64,000 nucleotides of DNA from Dietzia aurantiaca. Its GTDB lineage: Bacteria; Actinomycetota; Actinomycetes; Mycobacteriales; Mycobacteriaceae. Shown here piece by piece: positions 17,615-25,444 of this stretch (the first letter of the stretch is position 1; every line of letters begins with the position of its first letter). The notes below the pieces were generated by a model that was given only the letters and a program-made list of their open reading frames with translations, ran no database searches and was not told the DNA's origin. Made by a program: the position numbers and the translations under genes. The stretch lies in the NCBI RefSeq assembly GCF_021033825.1, contig NZ_JAIFXZ010000009.1, positions 62,001 through 126,000 on the forward strand, in the 5' to 3' direction.

Positions 17615-19027
17615 TCAGGCCGTGTCCTGCGGCCCTTCGGAGTCGGAGGCGTCGTCACCGGCGCCACCGCCGGATTCGCGCAGGAACCGCTCGATCTCGT
17701 CGACGCCGCTCGAATCGCCGGTGGACTCGTCGAGCAGCCGGTCGATCACGGCTGCCGGGTTCTCGAGGTCCTCGCCGACGGGCAGAAGATCGGGATGATG
17801 CCACAGGGCGTCACGACGCTCGGTGCCGACGGCCTCGCCGACACGACGCCACAGCTCAGAGGCCTCGCGGGCCTTCCGCGGCCGCAGCTCGAGCCCGACG
17901 AGGGTGGAGAAGGCCTGCTCGGCGGCACCGCCGGTGGCGCGGCGGCGCAGCCACATCTCGCGCAGCTTGTCGGCGCTGGGCAGCCGGTCGCCCACCGCGG
18001 CGGTCACTACCGCGTCGACCCAGCCCTCGACGAGCGCCAGCAGCGTCTCGAGCCGGCCGAGCGCCGCCTCGTTGACGTTGGTCACCTTGGGACCGATCGC
18101 GCCCTCACCGCCGGAGAACAGCTCCTGCAGCTTGGCGGGGTCCTGGAGGATCGACGGGTCGAGACCGGAGGCCAGATCGTCGAGCCCGGAGGTGTCCACG
18201 CGGATCCCGCGGGCGTACTCCTCGACGGTGGCCAGGAACCGGGCGCGTAGCCACGGGGCGCCGGCGAACAGTCGCAGGTGCGCGGCCTCACGGGCGGCGA
18301 GGAACACCACGACCTCTTGGCGGGGTAACTCGAGCTCGTCGGCGAACGCGTCGATCGCGGTGGGGCAGAGCGCGGCGACTCCGTCGTCACCGAACGGCAG
18401 GCCCACCTCGGAGGAGAACAGTACGGCGGGTGCGAGCTTGCCGAGCCCCTGCCCGAGTTGCATGCCGAAGCCCATGCCGCCCATCTGGTCGAGCATCCCC
18501 AGCAGCGGACCGGCGATCTGCCGCGCCTCCTCGGGCATGGCGCCCTTGGTGGCGGAGTTCATCTGCTCGGCCACGGGGGTGCAGATCTTCTCCCAGGTGG
18601 GCAGCGACTGCTCGACCCACTGCTGCGGAGTCCACGCCTCGGTGCGGTGGACACCGGTGGGGAACACGGTCGTGTCGTCCAGCCACAACTCGGCGAGCCG
18701 GACCGATTCCTCGGCCGCGGTGCGCGAGTCGTCCGTGACCACGGGCGTGCGGCCGAGCGCCTGCAGGGCGACGGTGCGGGCCAGCTGGTAATTGACCGGG
18801 CCGGAGCTGCCGGGGCCGGACATCGCCGAGCCCATGGAGCCGAGCATCTGTCCGAACTGGGAGATCATCTTGCCGAGGTCGCCGAACTGCGAGGGGTCGA
18901 AGCCGCCGGGGCCACCGAAGCCGAAGCCACCGGGCCCACCCGGGCCGTCGGAGCCGCCCGGGCTCTTGTCCCGGTCGTCGCCTCGCCCGTCGTCGTCGGA
19001 GGCAGAGAAACCGAAGGGCTGGTTCAT
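17615..19027 (-). CDS. DUF2342 (TIGR03624-like) putative zinc-dependent hydrolase
   Basis: 470 residues. The first ~60 residues are Gly/Asp/Pro-rich and likely flexible (GGPGGFGFGGPGG). The rest matches the actinobacterial DUF2342 group, annotated as zinc-dependent metalloprotease or F420-associated hydrolase. The candidate active-site motif reads VVFLAAREAAHLRLF near residue 245: an R-E-A-A-H in place of the classical H-E-x-x-H, so the first zinc His is replaced by Arg. Whether it is catalytic is unknown. ATG start gives MNQPFGFS. It is divergent from the PDZ-Lon gene with a 79-base gap, an arrangement also found in mycobacteria. Confidence 0.8.
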   Translation of the reverse strand: MNQPFGFSASDDDGRGDDRDKSPGGSDGPGGPGGFGFGGPGGFDPSQFGDLGKMISQFGQMLGSMGSAMSGPGSSGPVNYQLARTVALQALGRTPVVTDDSRTAAEESVRLAELWLDDTTVFPTGVHRTEAWTPQQWVEQSLPTWEKICTPVAEQMNSATKGAMPEEARQIAGPLLGMLDQMGGMGFGMQLGQGLGKLAPAVLFSSEVGLPFGDDGVAALCPTAIDAFADELELPRQEVVVFLAAREAAHLRLFAGAPWLRARFLATVEEYARGIRVDTSGLDDLASGLDPSILQDPAKLQELFSGGEGAIGPKVTNVNEAALGRLETLLALVEGWVDAVVTAAVGDRLPSADKLREMWLRRRATGGAAEQAFSTLVGLELRPRKAREASELWRRVGEAVGTERRDALWHHPDLLPVGEDLENPAAVIDRLLDESTGDSSGVDEIERFLRESGGGAGDDASDSEGPQDTA

Positions 19028-19093
19028 GCCACAACGGTACAGCGTGCAGGGGCGCGGGGTCCGGCCGCGACGCCACCGGTCGGGGGAGCGGAC

Positions 19094-19099
19094 TACCCT
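19094..19099 (+). promoter_or_regulatory. -10 box of a leaderless promoter
   Basis: TACCCT ends seven bases before GTG 19107; transcription and translation would start together. Confidence 0.5.
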
Positions 19100-19106
19100 G
19101 TGCTGG

Positions 19107-20168
19107 GTGAGTCGCCGCTTGTTCACCCTGTTCGCCGCGTTGGTCCCGGCGGTGCTGTTGCTCGTCCTCGCGACGTCGGCGACGGTGCCCCTCGTCTCGA
19201 TGGGACCCGGCCCGACGTACGACACACTCGGCCGGGCGCAGGTGGAGACGGAGGGCGGCGGCGTCGAGGAGGTACCGGTCATCGAGGTGACCGGGCGTGA
19301 GACGGATGAGACCACCGGGTCGCTGCGGATGACCACGGTCGCGGTGCGGGACCGCCTGACCCTGATGGACGCGATGCGCTTCTGGCTGGATCCGGCGCAG
19401 GTCGTGGTCCCGCGGGATCAGGTGTTCCCGCCGGACCGCTCGCGCGACGAGGTACGGGAGTCCAACGTGGCGGAGATGGTGGGGTCGGAGAACAGCGCGG
19501 AGGCCGCGGCCTACCGGTACCTGGGGATCCCCATGCAGCCGCGGGTCGAGGGAGTGGACCCGGACGGTCCGGCGGGGGGCCGCCTTGAGCCGGGCGACAT
19601 CCTCACCTCGGTCGACGGCGCGCGGGTGTCCGATGCCGCCGAGGTGGTGGAGGAGGTGTCCGCGCACCGCCCGGGTGACGAGGTGGGTATCGGCTTCCTC
19701 CGTGCCGACGAGGAGATGACGACGACGACGACACTGGCCCCGGCCGGTCCGGATGGTGATCCCGAGCAGGGCCGTCTGGGCATCCTCGTCGGGGACACCC
19801 CTGCCGACGGCACGGATGTGCAGATCTCGGTGGCCCCGGACGTCGGCGGGCCTTCCGCCGGGCTGATCCTGGCGATCGCGATCGTCGACCGGCTCTCGCC
19901 CGGCGAGGCGACCGGGGGTGCGGACGTCGCCGGTTCCGGCACGATCCGACCCGACGGCACCGTCGGCTCGATCGGCGGGATCCGCCACAAGATCCGGGCC
20001 GCCAGCGAGGAAGGGGCCACGGAGTTCCTGGTTCCGGCGGCCAACTGTGGGGAGGCTGTGCAGAGTCCCCCGGAGGGCATAAGGCTCATCGAGGTCTCCA
20101 CGCTCTCCGGCGCGCTGGAGGCGCTGGAGACCGCGGCTTCCGGGGGCGAGCCACCGACCTGCGGCTGA
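19107..20168 (+). CDS. Membrane-anchored PDZ and Lon-type serine protease
   Basis: 353 residues. One N-terminal helix (LFTLFAALVPAVLLLVLATSA) anchors it with the body outside the membrane. A PDZ domain covers ~125-215 (GPAGGRLEPGDILTSVDG). A Lon-type catalytic domain follows with the Ser250-Lys295 dyad (GGPSAGLI and GGIRHKIRAA). Family members (YlbL-like) degrade or process extracytoplasmic proteins. The GTG start is fixed by the adjacent -10 hexamer and by the signal-anchor beginning right after it. It precedes the UPF0182 gene with a 66-base gap, the same order as in mycobacteria. Confidence 0.88.
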   Translation: MSRRLFTLFAALVPAVLLLVLATSATVPLVSMGPGPTYDTLGRAQVETEGGGVEEVPVIEVTGRETDETTGSLRMTTVAVRDRLTLMDAMRFWLDPAQVVVPRDQVFPPDRSRDEVRESNVAEMVGSENSAEAAAYRYLGIPMQPRVEGVDPDGPAGGRLEPGDILTSVDGARVSDAAEVVEEVSAHRPGDEVGIGFLRADEEMTTTTTLAPAGPDGDPEQGRLGILVGDTPADGTDVQISVAPDVGGPSAGLILAIAIVDRLSPGEATGGADVAGSGTIRPDGTVGSIGGIRHKIRAASEEGATEFLVPAANCGEAVQSPPEGIRLIEVSTLSGALEALETAASGGEPPTCG

Positions 20169-20234
20169 GGCGTGGCATTTCCGTAAGGTGGGACCAACGA
20201 GCATGTCCGCCCCAGCAGTCCAGGAGCAACACCT

Positions 20235-23200
20235 GTGTCCGTCCGCCCACCCGGCAATTCGCCCGGCCGGCCTCTCGCGATCTCGCGTCGCGGCCGTGCC
20301 GTCGCCATCGCAGTCGTCGTCCTCATCGTCCTCATCCAGGTCCTACCCAGGCTCAACTCCACCTACACGGACTGGCTGTGGTTCGGAAGCGTCGACGCCA
20401 CCAGCGTGTTCCGTACCGAACTGCTCACGCGGCTCGGTCTCTTCGTGGTGGTGGGCCTGTTCATCGGTGTCGCGGTGGCGACCGGCATCGTGCTGGCCTT
20501 CCGCTTCCGGCCGGTGTTCCTCGCGCAGGCGGGCCTCCCGGACCCGCTGACCCGCTACCGGGCCGCGATGGGCGGTTCGCCGGCCAAGACCGTGGTCTGG
20601 ATCCCGATCGTGCTCGGTGTCCTGGCCGGTGCGGTCGCGCAGACCGGTTGGCAGACCGTCTTGGCGTTCTTCAACTCCACCCCGTTCGGTCAGACGGACC
20701 CGCAGTTCGGGCTCGACATCTCCTTCTACGCGTTCCAGTTGCCGATGTGGCGCTCGATCGTCACCTGGGTGATGGTCGCGGTGGTGCTGGCATTTCTGGC
20801 CAACCTGCTCACGCACTACATCGTCGGCGGGCTGCGGCCCGGCGCGCGTGAGGGTGCGCTGACGCGCGCGGCCCGGATCCAGCTGGTGACGCTGGCCGGC
20901 ATCTTCGTCCTGGCCAAGGCGGCGGCGTACTGGCTCGACCGGTACGAGCTTCTGTTCCGCGAGAACGCCACCTTCACCGGCGCCGGTTACACCGACGTCA
21001 ATGCCGTCATGCCGGCCAAGATCTTCATGTTCGCCGTGGCGCTGGTCTGTGCGGTGGCGTTCTTCTCGGCGATTGTCATCAAGGATCTGCGGATCCCGGC
21101 ACTGGCGACGGTGCTGCTGCTGTTCTCCGCGCTCGTGGTCGGCTCCGCGTGGCCGCTGGCGGTCGAGCAGTTCTCGGTCAAGCCCAACCGTGCCGAGAAG
21201 GAGCGCGAGTACATCGCCCGGAACATCGAGGCCACCAGGGCGGCGTATGACATCGGCGACGACCGGGTCACCTACATCGAGAACTGGGGCGCGGCCAACC
21301 CCAATCCGCGCGAGGCGGCCTCGGACATCACCACGCTGTCGAACGTGCGCGTGCTCGATCCGAACGTGCTGTCCCCGACGTTCACCCAGCAGCAGCAGCT
21401 ACGCAACTTCTACGGTTTTCCCGAGACCCTGAGCATCGACCGGTACACGATTGACGGCGAGATGCAGGACTTCCTCGTGGCGGCCCGTGAGCTCAACCCG
21501 TCCTCGCTGCAGGCCAACCAGCGGGACTGGATCAACCGGCACACCGTCTACACCCACGGCAACGGCTTCGTGGCGGCGCCGGCCAACCGGGTCAACGAGA
21601 TCGCGGACGACGCGGGCTCGGACCGGGGTGGTCTGCCCAACTACCAGGTCTCGGACCTCGACGCGATCAACAACGACCAGGAGATGATGATCCCGGTCAC
21701 GCAGCCCCGCATCTACTTCGGCGAGCTCATCGCCCAGTCGGATCCGGACTACGCGATAGTGGGTAACAACGGCGACGGCCCGCGCGAGTACGACACGGAT
21801 ACCGAGCAGTACACCTACACCGGTGAGGGCGGCGTCCCGCTGGGTGGTTGGATCAACCGCACGGCCTATGCGCTCAAGTTCGCCGAGCGCAACATCCTGC
21901 TGTCCGGTCTGATCGGCGCCGACTCGAAGATCATCTACGACCGCGATCCGCGGGACCGCGTGCAGAAGGTGGCCCCGTGGCTCACCACGGACACCAACAC
22001 CTACCCGGCCGTGATCGACGGACGCATCAAGTGGATCGTCGACGGTTTCACCACCCTCAAGACCTACCCGTACGCGGAGCTGAGCTCGCTCGAGGCCATG
22101 ACCTCGGATTCGCTCAGCGACGGCGGTGGCCGGGCGTTGCCGGACGAAAAGGTCTCGTACATCCGCAACTCGGTCAAGGCGACGGTCGACGCCTATGACG
22201 GCACGGTGGATCTGTACGCGTTCGACGAGTCCGACCCGGTGCTGCAGACATGGATGAAGGCCCTGCCCGGCATCGTCCAGCCCGAGTCCGAGATCTCCGA
22301 GGAACTGCGAGAGCATTTCCGGTACCCGGAGGATCTGTTCAAGGTGCAGCGTGAACTGCTGGCCAAGTACCAGGTCGACGACCCGGGCCAGTTCTTCACC
22401 AACGACGCGTTCTGGTCGGTGCCGTCCGATCCCACGGTCACCTCGTCGATCCAGAACCCGCAGACCCCGCCCGCGAGCGGTCCCATCGGCGGGCCCGCCG
22501 GCGGCAACACCGGTGGTGCGGGAGGCGGCACGCAGACCGCCGAGCGCGAGGGACCGAGCCAGCCGCCGTATTACGTCGTGGCGTCGGACCCGTCCGACCC
22601 GGACTCGGACACGCCCTCATTCCAGCTCATCTCCGCATTCCGCGGGTACGAGCGCGAGTTCCTGGCCGCGCACATGTCGGCCAGTTCGGACCCGGAGACG
22701 TACGGCGACATCACGGTCCGTGTGCAGCGGCCCACCGAGCCGCTCGCCCAGGGCCCCAACCAGGCGCAGGACATCATGATCGCCTCGCCGGCCATCGCCC
22801 AGGATCGGCGTCTGTGGGGCGAGACCGCGGAGATCACCGAGGGCAACCTCCTGGCACTGCCGCTGGCCGGGGACTCGGTCCTGTACGTGGAGCCGATCTA
22901 CACGCAGCGTAAGGACCAGGACTCGGCGTTCCCGCGTCTGCTGCGCGTGATGGTCACCTATGACCGTGCGGTCGGCTACGCGCCCACCCTGTACGAGGCA
23001 CTCCAGCAGGTGGGGATCGAGACCGACCCGGACGCCGTCCGCATCGATGAGAGCGGCGCGGCCGAGGCGGAGGCGGAGGAGAACACGTCCCGTCCCGGTG
23101 GCAGCAATGAGGGCTCGGCGCCCCGTCCGTCCACCCCGCCGGCGACCGGCGGGGGCGAGGGTGAGGGCGCTGACCGCGCCGCCGCGGTGCGCGAGCTCAA

Positions 23201-23318
23201 CTCCGCGTTGGCGGCTGTCCGGTCGGCGCAGAGCAGTGGCGACCTCGGCGATCTGGGTCAGGCGCTCGATGACCTGCAGGCCGCGGTCGACGCCTACCAG
23301 GCACTCGGCAACGGGTAG
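20235..23318 (+). CDS. UPF0182 family large membrane protein
   Basis: 1027 residues. Seven or so hydrophobic segments lie in the first ~310 residues (for example VAIAVVVLIVLIQVL, FVVVGLFIGVAVATGIVLAF, TVVWIPIVLGVLAGAVA). A long polar domain (~320-900) rich in Asp/Tyr/Thr probably faces outside. A Gly/Pro/Ser-rich linker at ~740-780 and a coiled-coil-like acidic tail end the protein. UPF0182 proteins are conserved in actinobacteria and their role is unknown. AGGAG lies eight bases ahead of the GTG start (MSVRPPGN). A strong nested hairpin follows. Confidence 0.85.
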   Translation: MSVRPPGNSPGRPLAISRRGRAVAIAVVVLIVLIQVLPRLNSTYTDWLWFGSVDATSVFRTELLTRLGLFVVVGLFIGVAVATGIVLAFRFRPVFLAQAGLPDPLTRYRAAMGGSPAKTVVWIPIVLGVLAGAVAQTGWQTVLAFFNSTPFGQTDPQFGLDISFYAFQLPMWRSIVTWVMVAVVLAFLANLLTHYIVGGLRPGAREGALTRAARIQLVTLAGIFVLAKAAAYWLDRYELLFRENATFTGAGYTDVNAVMPAKIFMFAVALVCAVAFFSAIVIKDLRIPALATVLLLFSALVVGSAWPLAVEQFSVKPNRAEKEREYIARNIEATRAAYDIGDDRVTYIENWGAANPNPREAASDITTLSNVRVLDPNVLSPTFTQQQQLRNFYGFPETLSIDRYTIDGEMQDFLVAARELNPSSLQANQRDWINRHTVYTHGNGFVAAPANRVNEIADDAGSDRGGLPNYQVSDLDAINNDQEMMIPVTQPRIYFGELIAQSDPDYAIVGNNGDGPREYDTDTEQYTYTGEGGVPLGGWINRTAYALKFAERNILLSGLIGADSKIIYDRDPRDRVQKVAPWLTTDTNTYPAVIDGRIKWIVDGFTTLKTYPYAELSSLEAMTSDSLSDGGGRALPDEKVSYIRNSVKATVDAYDGTVDLYAFDESDPVLQTWMKALPGIVQPESEISEELREHFRYPEDLFKVQRELLAKYQVDDPGQFFTNDAFWSVPSDPTVTSSIQNPQTPPASGPIGGPAGGNTGGAGGGTQTAEREGPSQPPYYVVASDPSDPDSDTPSFQLISAFRGYEREFLAAHMSASSDPETYGDITVRVQRPTEPLAQGPNQAQDIMIASPAIAQDRRLWGETAEITEGNLLALPLAGDSVLYVEPIYTQRKDQDSAFPRLLRVMVTYDRAVGYAPTLYEALQQVGIETDPDAVRIDESGAAEAEAEENTSRPGGSNEGSAPRPSTPPATGGGEGEGADRAAAVRELNSALAAVRSAQSSGDLGDLGQALDDLQAAVDAYQALGNG

Positions 23319-23330
23319 CTGACGCGGCAT

Positions 23331-23395
23331 TCGGGCCCGCCCGGGTCGGTCCACCTCACGGAGACCGACCCGGGCGTCGTCGTTGGCGGGCCCGA
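23331..23395 (+). terminator. Nested strong hairpin after the UPF0182 gene
   Basis: Inner perfect 13-base arms GCCCGGGTCGGTC / GACCGACCCGGGC (23339-23375), enclosed by outer 10-base arms TCGGGCCCGC / GCGGGCCCGA. No T run, as is usual in this GC-rich genome. Confidence 0.7.
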
Positions 23396-23472
23396 CCCCA
23401 GCGCGTTCACCTGCGGCGATTCAGGTTCCTGTGTGCGTTCGGTCACGTTCTCGTCGATTCGCGTTCACCGAT

Positions 23473-23502
23473 TTGCTTTGTTCGCCAAGTGGCACGTAGT
23501 GT
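23473..23502 (+). promoter_or_regulatory. Promoter of the first initiator tRNA
   Basis: TTGCTT and TAGTGT separated by 18 bases; the mature tRNA starts 16 bases after the -10 box. The second tRNA copy has no equally clear pair. Confidence 0.5.
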
Positions 23503-23517
23503 CATACACGCAATCGA

Positions 23518-23594
23518 CGCGGGGTGGAGCAGCTCGGTAGCTCGCTGGGCTCATAACCCAGAGGTCGCAGGTTCAAATCCTGTCCCCGCTACCA
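23518..23594 (+). tRNA. tRNA-fMet (CAT), copy 1
   Basis: 77 bases with encoded CCA. The anticodon loop CTCATAA sits on three consecutive G-C pairs (GGG/CCC), the initiator hallmark. Position 1 is C and position 72 is T, so the first acceptor pair is mismatched, again as in initiators. T-stem/loop GCAGG-TTCAAAT-CCTGT. Confidence 0.97.
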
Positions 23595-23600
23595 CTGAAC

Positions 23601-23633
23601 GAAGCCGGTGCGAGAATTCCTCGCACCGGCTTC
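23601..23633 (+). terminator. Terminator of tRNA-fMet copy 1
   Basis: Perfect 14-base arms GAAGCCGGTGCGAG / CTCGCACCGGCTTC with a five-base loop, six bases after the CCA. Confidence 0.85.
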
Positions 23634-23895
23634 GTCGTCGTTGGCCCTTGAGTTGCCATTCCTTTCGGTAGGCGGTGCTGGTCAACTGCCGCCGCCTGTG
23701 AGCCGCGGTCCAACAGGTGGGGCGATAGGGATACGCGGGCGGTCGGCGAGCATTGCAACTACTGAGGCTCCAGGCGATTAGTGATGCGTCGACGGCTTTG
23801 GTAGCCTCAGAACTCCAACAGCAACCGGGAAAGCGGCTGATAGTCACCAGGTCGGAAGCTGTTGGAATGTCTGCCAGGTGATGGCGGACAGGCGA
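23634..23895. other. Spacer between the twin tRNAs; no gene seen, two inverted repeats
   Basis: About 260 bases, visibly less GC-rich than the surroundings. Two long-looped inverted repeats occur: CTGAGGCT (23762-23769) with AGCCTCAG (23803-23810), and TCCAACAGC (23814-23822) with GCTGTTGGA (23858-23866). No credible reading frame is present. It may be the remnant of the event that duplicated the tRNA, or simply carry the second promoter. Confidence 0.5.
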
Positions 23896-23972
23896 CGCGG
23901 GGTGGAGCAGCTCGGTAGCTCGCTGGGCTCATAACCCAGAGGTCGCAGGTTCAAATCCTGTCCCCGCTACCA
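23896..23972 (+). tRNA. tRNA-fMet (CAT), copy 2
   Basis: Identical over all 77 bases to copy 1, including the C1-T72 mismatch, the three G-C pairs below the anticodon loop and the encoded CCA. Identity extends only a few bases beyond on each side (CGA before, CT after), so the gene itself is the duplicated unit. Confidence 0.97.
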
Positions 23973-23976
23973 CTCA

Positions 23977-24012
23977 CTCAGGTCCGGTTCCCGACAGGGA
24001 GCCGGGCCTGAG
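23977..24012 (+). terminator. Terminator of tRNA-fMet copy 2
   Basis: 15-base arms CTCAGGTCCGGTTCC / GGAGCCGGGCCTGAG (two G-T pairs) around a six-base loop. Its sequence differs from that of copy 1. Confidence 0.75.
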
Positions 24013-24105
24013 GTCATTTGTGCCCCGCGTGCTTCGGCCACCATGCCGCCGGGCCTCCCAGGCCTCCCCGTCTGCACGGTGTGCTGCCCCTCGCGAGGGA
24101 GAGTC

Positions 24106-24150
24106 TTGTGGCCGCGTGGAGTGCCCCATAACGTGGACAGACGTCTAGGC
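24106..24150 (+). promoter_or_regulatory. Promoter and candidate operator of the alcohol dehydrogenase gene
   Basis: TTGTGG, 17 bases, TAACGT, then directly the site GGACAGACGTCTAGGC (24135-24150). The same -10-plus-GGACAG arrangement recurs at 25375-25396, so a common repressor probably binds over both transcription starts. Confidence 0.55.
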
Positions 24151-24195
24151 AGGAGTCCGTCGACACTGTCGCGTCCATACTCGGAGGCCCCGTTC

Positions 24196-25293
24196 ATGAA
24201 GACCCGTGCAGCAGTTGTCGAAGGTCCGGGGCAGCCCTTCCGGCTGTCCGAACTCCAGATCGACGAGCCCCGCTCCGACGAGATCCTGGTTCGCGTCAAG
24301 GCCGTGGGTCTGTGCCACACCGATATCACGATGACGATGATGCTTCCCGAGGAGATGTTCCCCCGGGTCTTCGGCCATGAGGGCGCCGGAGTCGTCGAGG
24401 CCGTCGGCGCGGATGTCCAGGGCGTGAAGGTGGGCGATCACGTGGTGATGAGCTTCCGCTCGTGCCGTGAGTGCGATCGCTGTCAGGCCGGGGCGGTCGG
24501 CTACTGCAGGCAGGCCATGGCGCTGAACTACCTGGGTTACCGGTCGGACGGGTCGACCACCTTCCACCGCGACGGGGCGGCAGTGGCCGGTTCGTTCTTT
24601 GGTCAGTCCAGCTTCTCCGAGCTGGCGATCGCCTCCCCGGACAACGTCGTTGTGGTCGACCCCGACGTGGACCTGTCGACAGCCGCCCCGTTCGGCTGTG
24701 GTTTCCAGACGGGCGCCGGCGCGGTGCTCAACACCATCGACCCCGACCCGGCCTCGAGTCTCGTGGTCTACGGCGCCGGCGCGGTCGGGCTGTCGGCGGT
24801 CGCCGCGGCGCGAGCCCGGCGAGTGCAGACGATCATCGCCGTGGACACCAAGGATTCCCGGCTGGAGGCCGCCGCTGGCCTCGGTGCTGTCGGCGTCAAT
24901 CCGTCCGAGTTGCCCGACGGGTCGTTTGTCGAGCGTATCCGCGAGCTCACCGGTGGCGGGGCGGCCGCGGGTGTCGACACCACCGCGGTGCCGCAGGTCA
25001 TCAAGCAGGCCGTCCGGGCGCTCGCACCGCGCGGGACCCTCGTCGTGGTGGGATTGGGGGCGCCGGAAATCGAACTCGACGCCGTGGACCTCATGCAGAA
25101 CGGCAAGATCGTGCGGGGTTGTATCGAGGGCGACTCGGATCCCAAGACCATGATCCCGGAGCTGCTGGGGATGTACCGTGCCGGCGACCTCCCGCTGGGC
25201 TCGCTCGTCACCACCTATCGCTTCGACCAGATCAACGAGGCGGTCGAGGATGTCGAGGCGGGCAAAGTCGTCAAGCCCGTACTCGTCTTCTGA
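24196..25293 (+). CDS. Zinc-dependent aryl-alcohol-type alcohol dehydrogenase
   Basis: 365 residues, medium-chain dehydrogenase family. Catalytic-zinc ligands appear in LCHTDIT, GHEGAGVVEAVG and GCGFQTGAG; the structural zinc site is C-x2-C-x2-C-x7-C (SCRECDRCQAGAVGYC). The coenzyme fold has VYGAGAVGLSAVAAA. The ending (CIEGDSDPKTMIPELL, then INEAVEDVEAGKVVKPVL) resembles benzyl/aryl-alcohol dehydrogenases such as XylB. It should oxidise an aromatic, allylic or long-chain alcohol to an aldehyde with NAD+. The ATG start begins MKTRAAVVEGPGQPF. It is followed by an aldehyde dehydrogenase gene under its own copy of the operator, which suits successive steps of one pathway. Confidence 0.88.
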   Translation: MKTRAAVVEGPGQPFRLSELQIDEPRSDEILVRVKAVGLCHTDITMTMMLPEEMFPRVFGHEGAGVVEAVGADVQGVKVGDHVVMSFRSCRECDRCQAGAVGYCRQAMALNYLGYRSDGSTTFHRDGAAVAGSFFGQSSFSELAIASPDNVVVVDPDVDLSTAAPFGCGFQTGAGAVLNTIDPDPASSLVVYGAGAVGLSAVAAARARRVQTIIAVDTKDSRLEAAAGLGAVGVNPSELPDGSFVERIRELTGGGAAAGVDTTAVPQVIKQAVRALAPRGTLVVVGLGAPEIELDAVDLMQNGKIVRGCIEGDSDPKTMIPELLGMYRAGDLPLGSLVTTYRFDQINEAVEDVEAGKVVKPVLVF

Positions 25294-25374
25294 CCCGCAC
25301 ACTCGCTGCGCTGCTCGGTGCGGCACCGCTCGGTGCGGCCGTCGGAAACCGCGCCGCGCACGGCGGCCACCTCC

Positions 25375-25396
25375 TATGGTGGACAGGTGTCTGTCC
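25375..25396 (+). promoter_or_regulatory. -10 box and palindromic operator of the aldehyde dehydrogenase gene
   Basis: TATGGT followed at once by the inverted repeat GGACAG-GTGT-CTGTCC. Eleven of 16 positions match the site ahead of the alcohol dehydrogenase gene. Confidence 0.6.
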
Positions 25397-25444
25397 GCAT
25401 GTCTGACGCGATGGACGAACGCCCGGTGACGGCAGGAGAAGCCC

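Noticed and set aside
23551-23847. Minus-strand open frame ending in AGTGFEPATSGL
   Set aside because: This ending is the well-known artefact of translating the complement of a tRNA gene; it overlaps tRNA-fMet copy 1 and its terminator.
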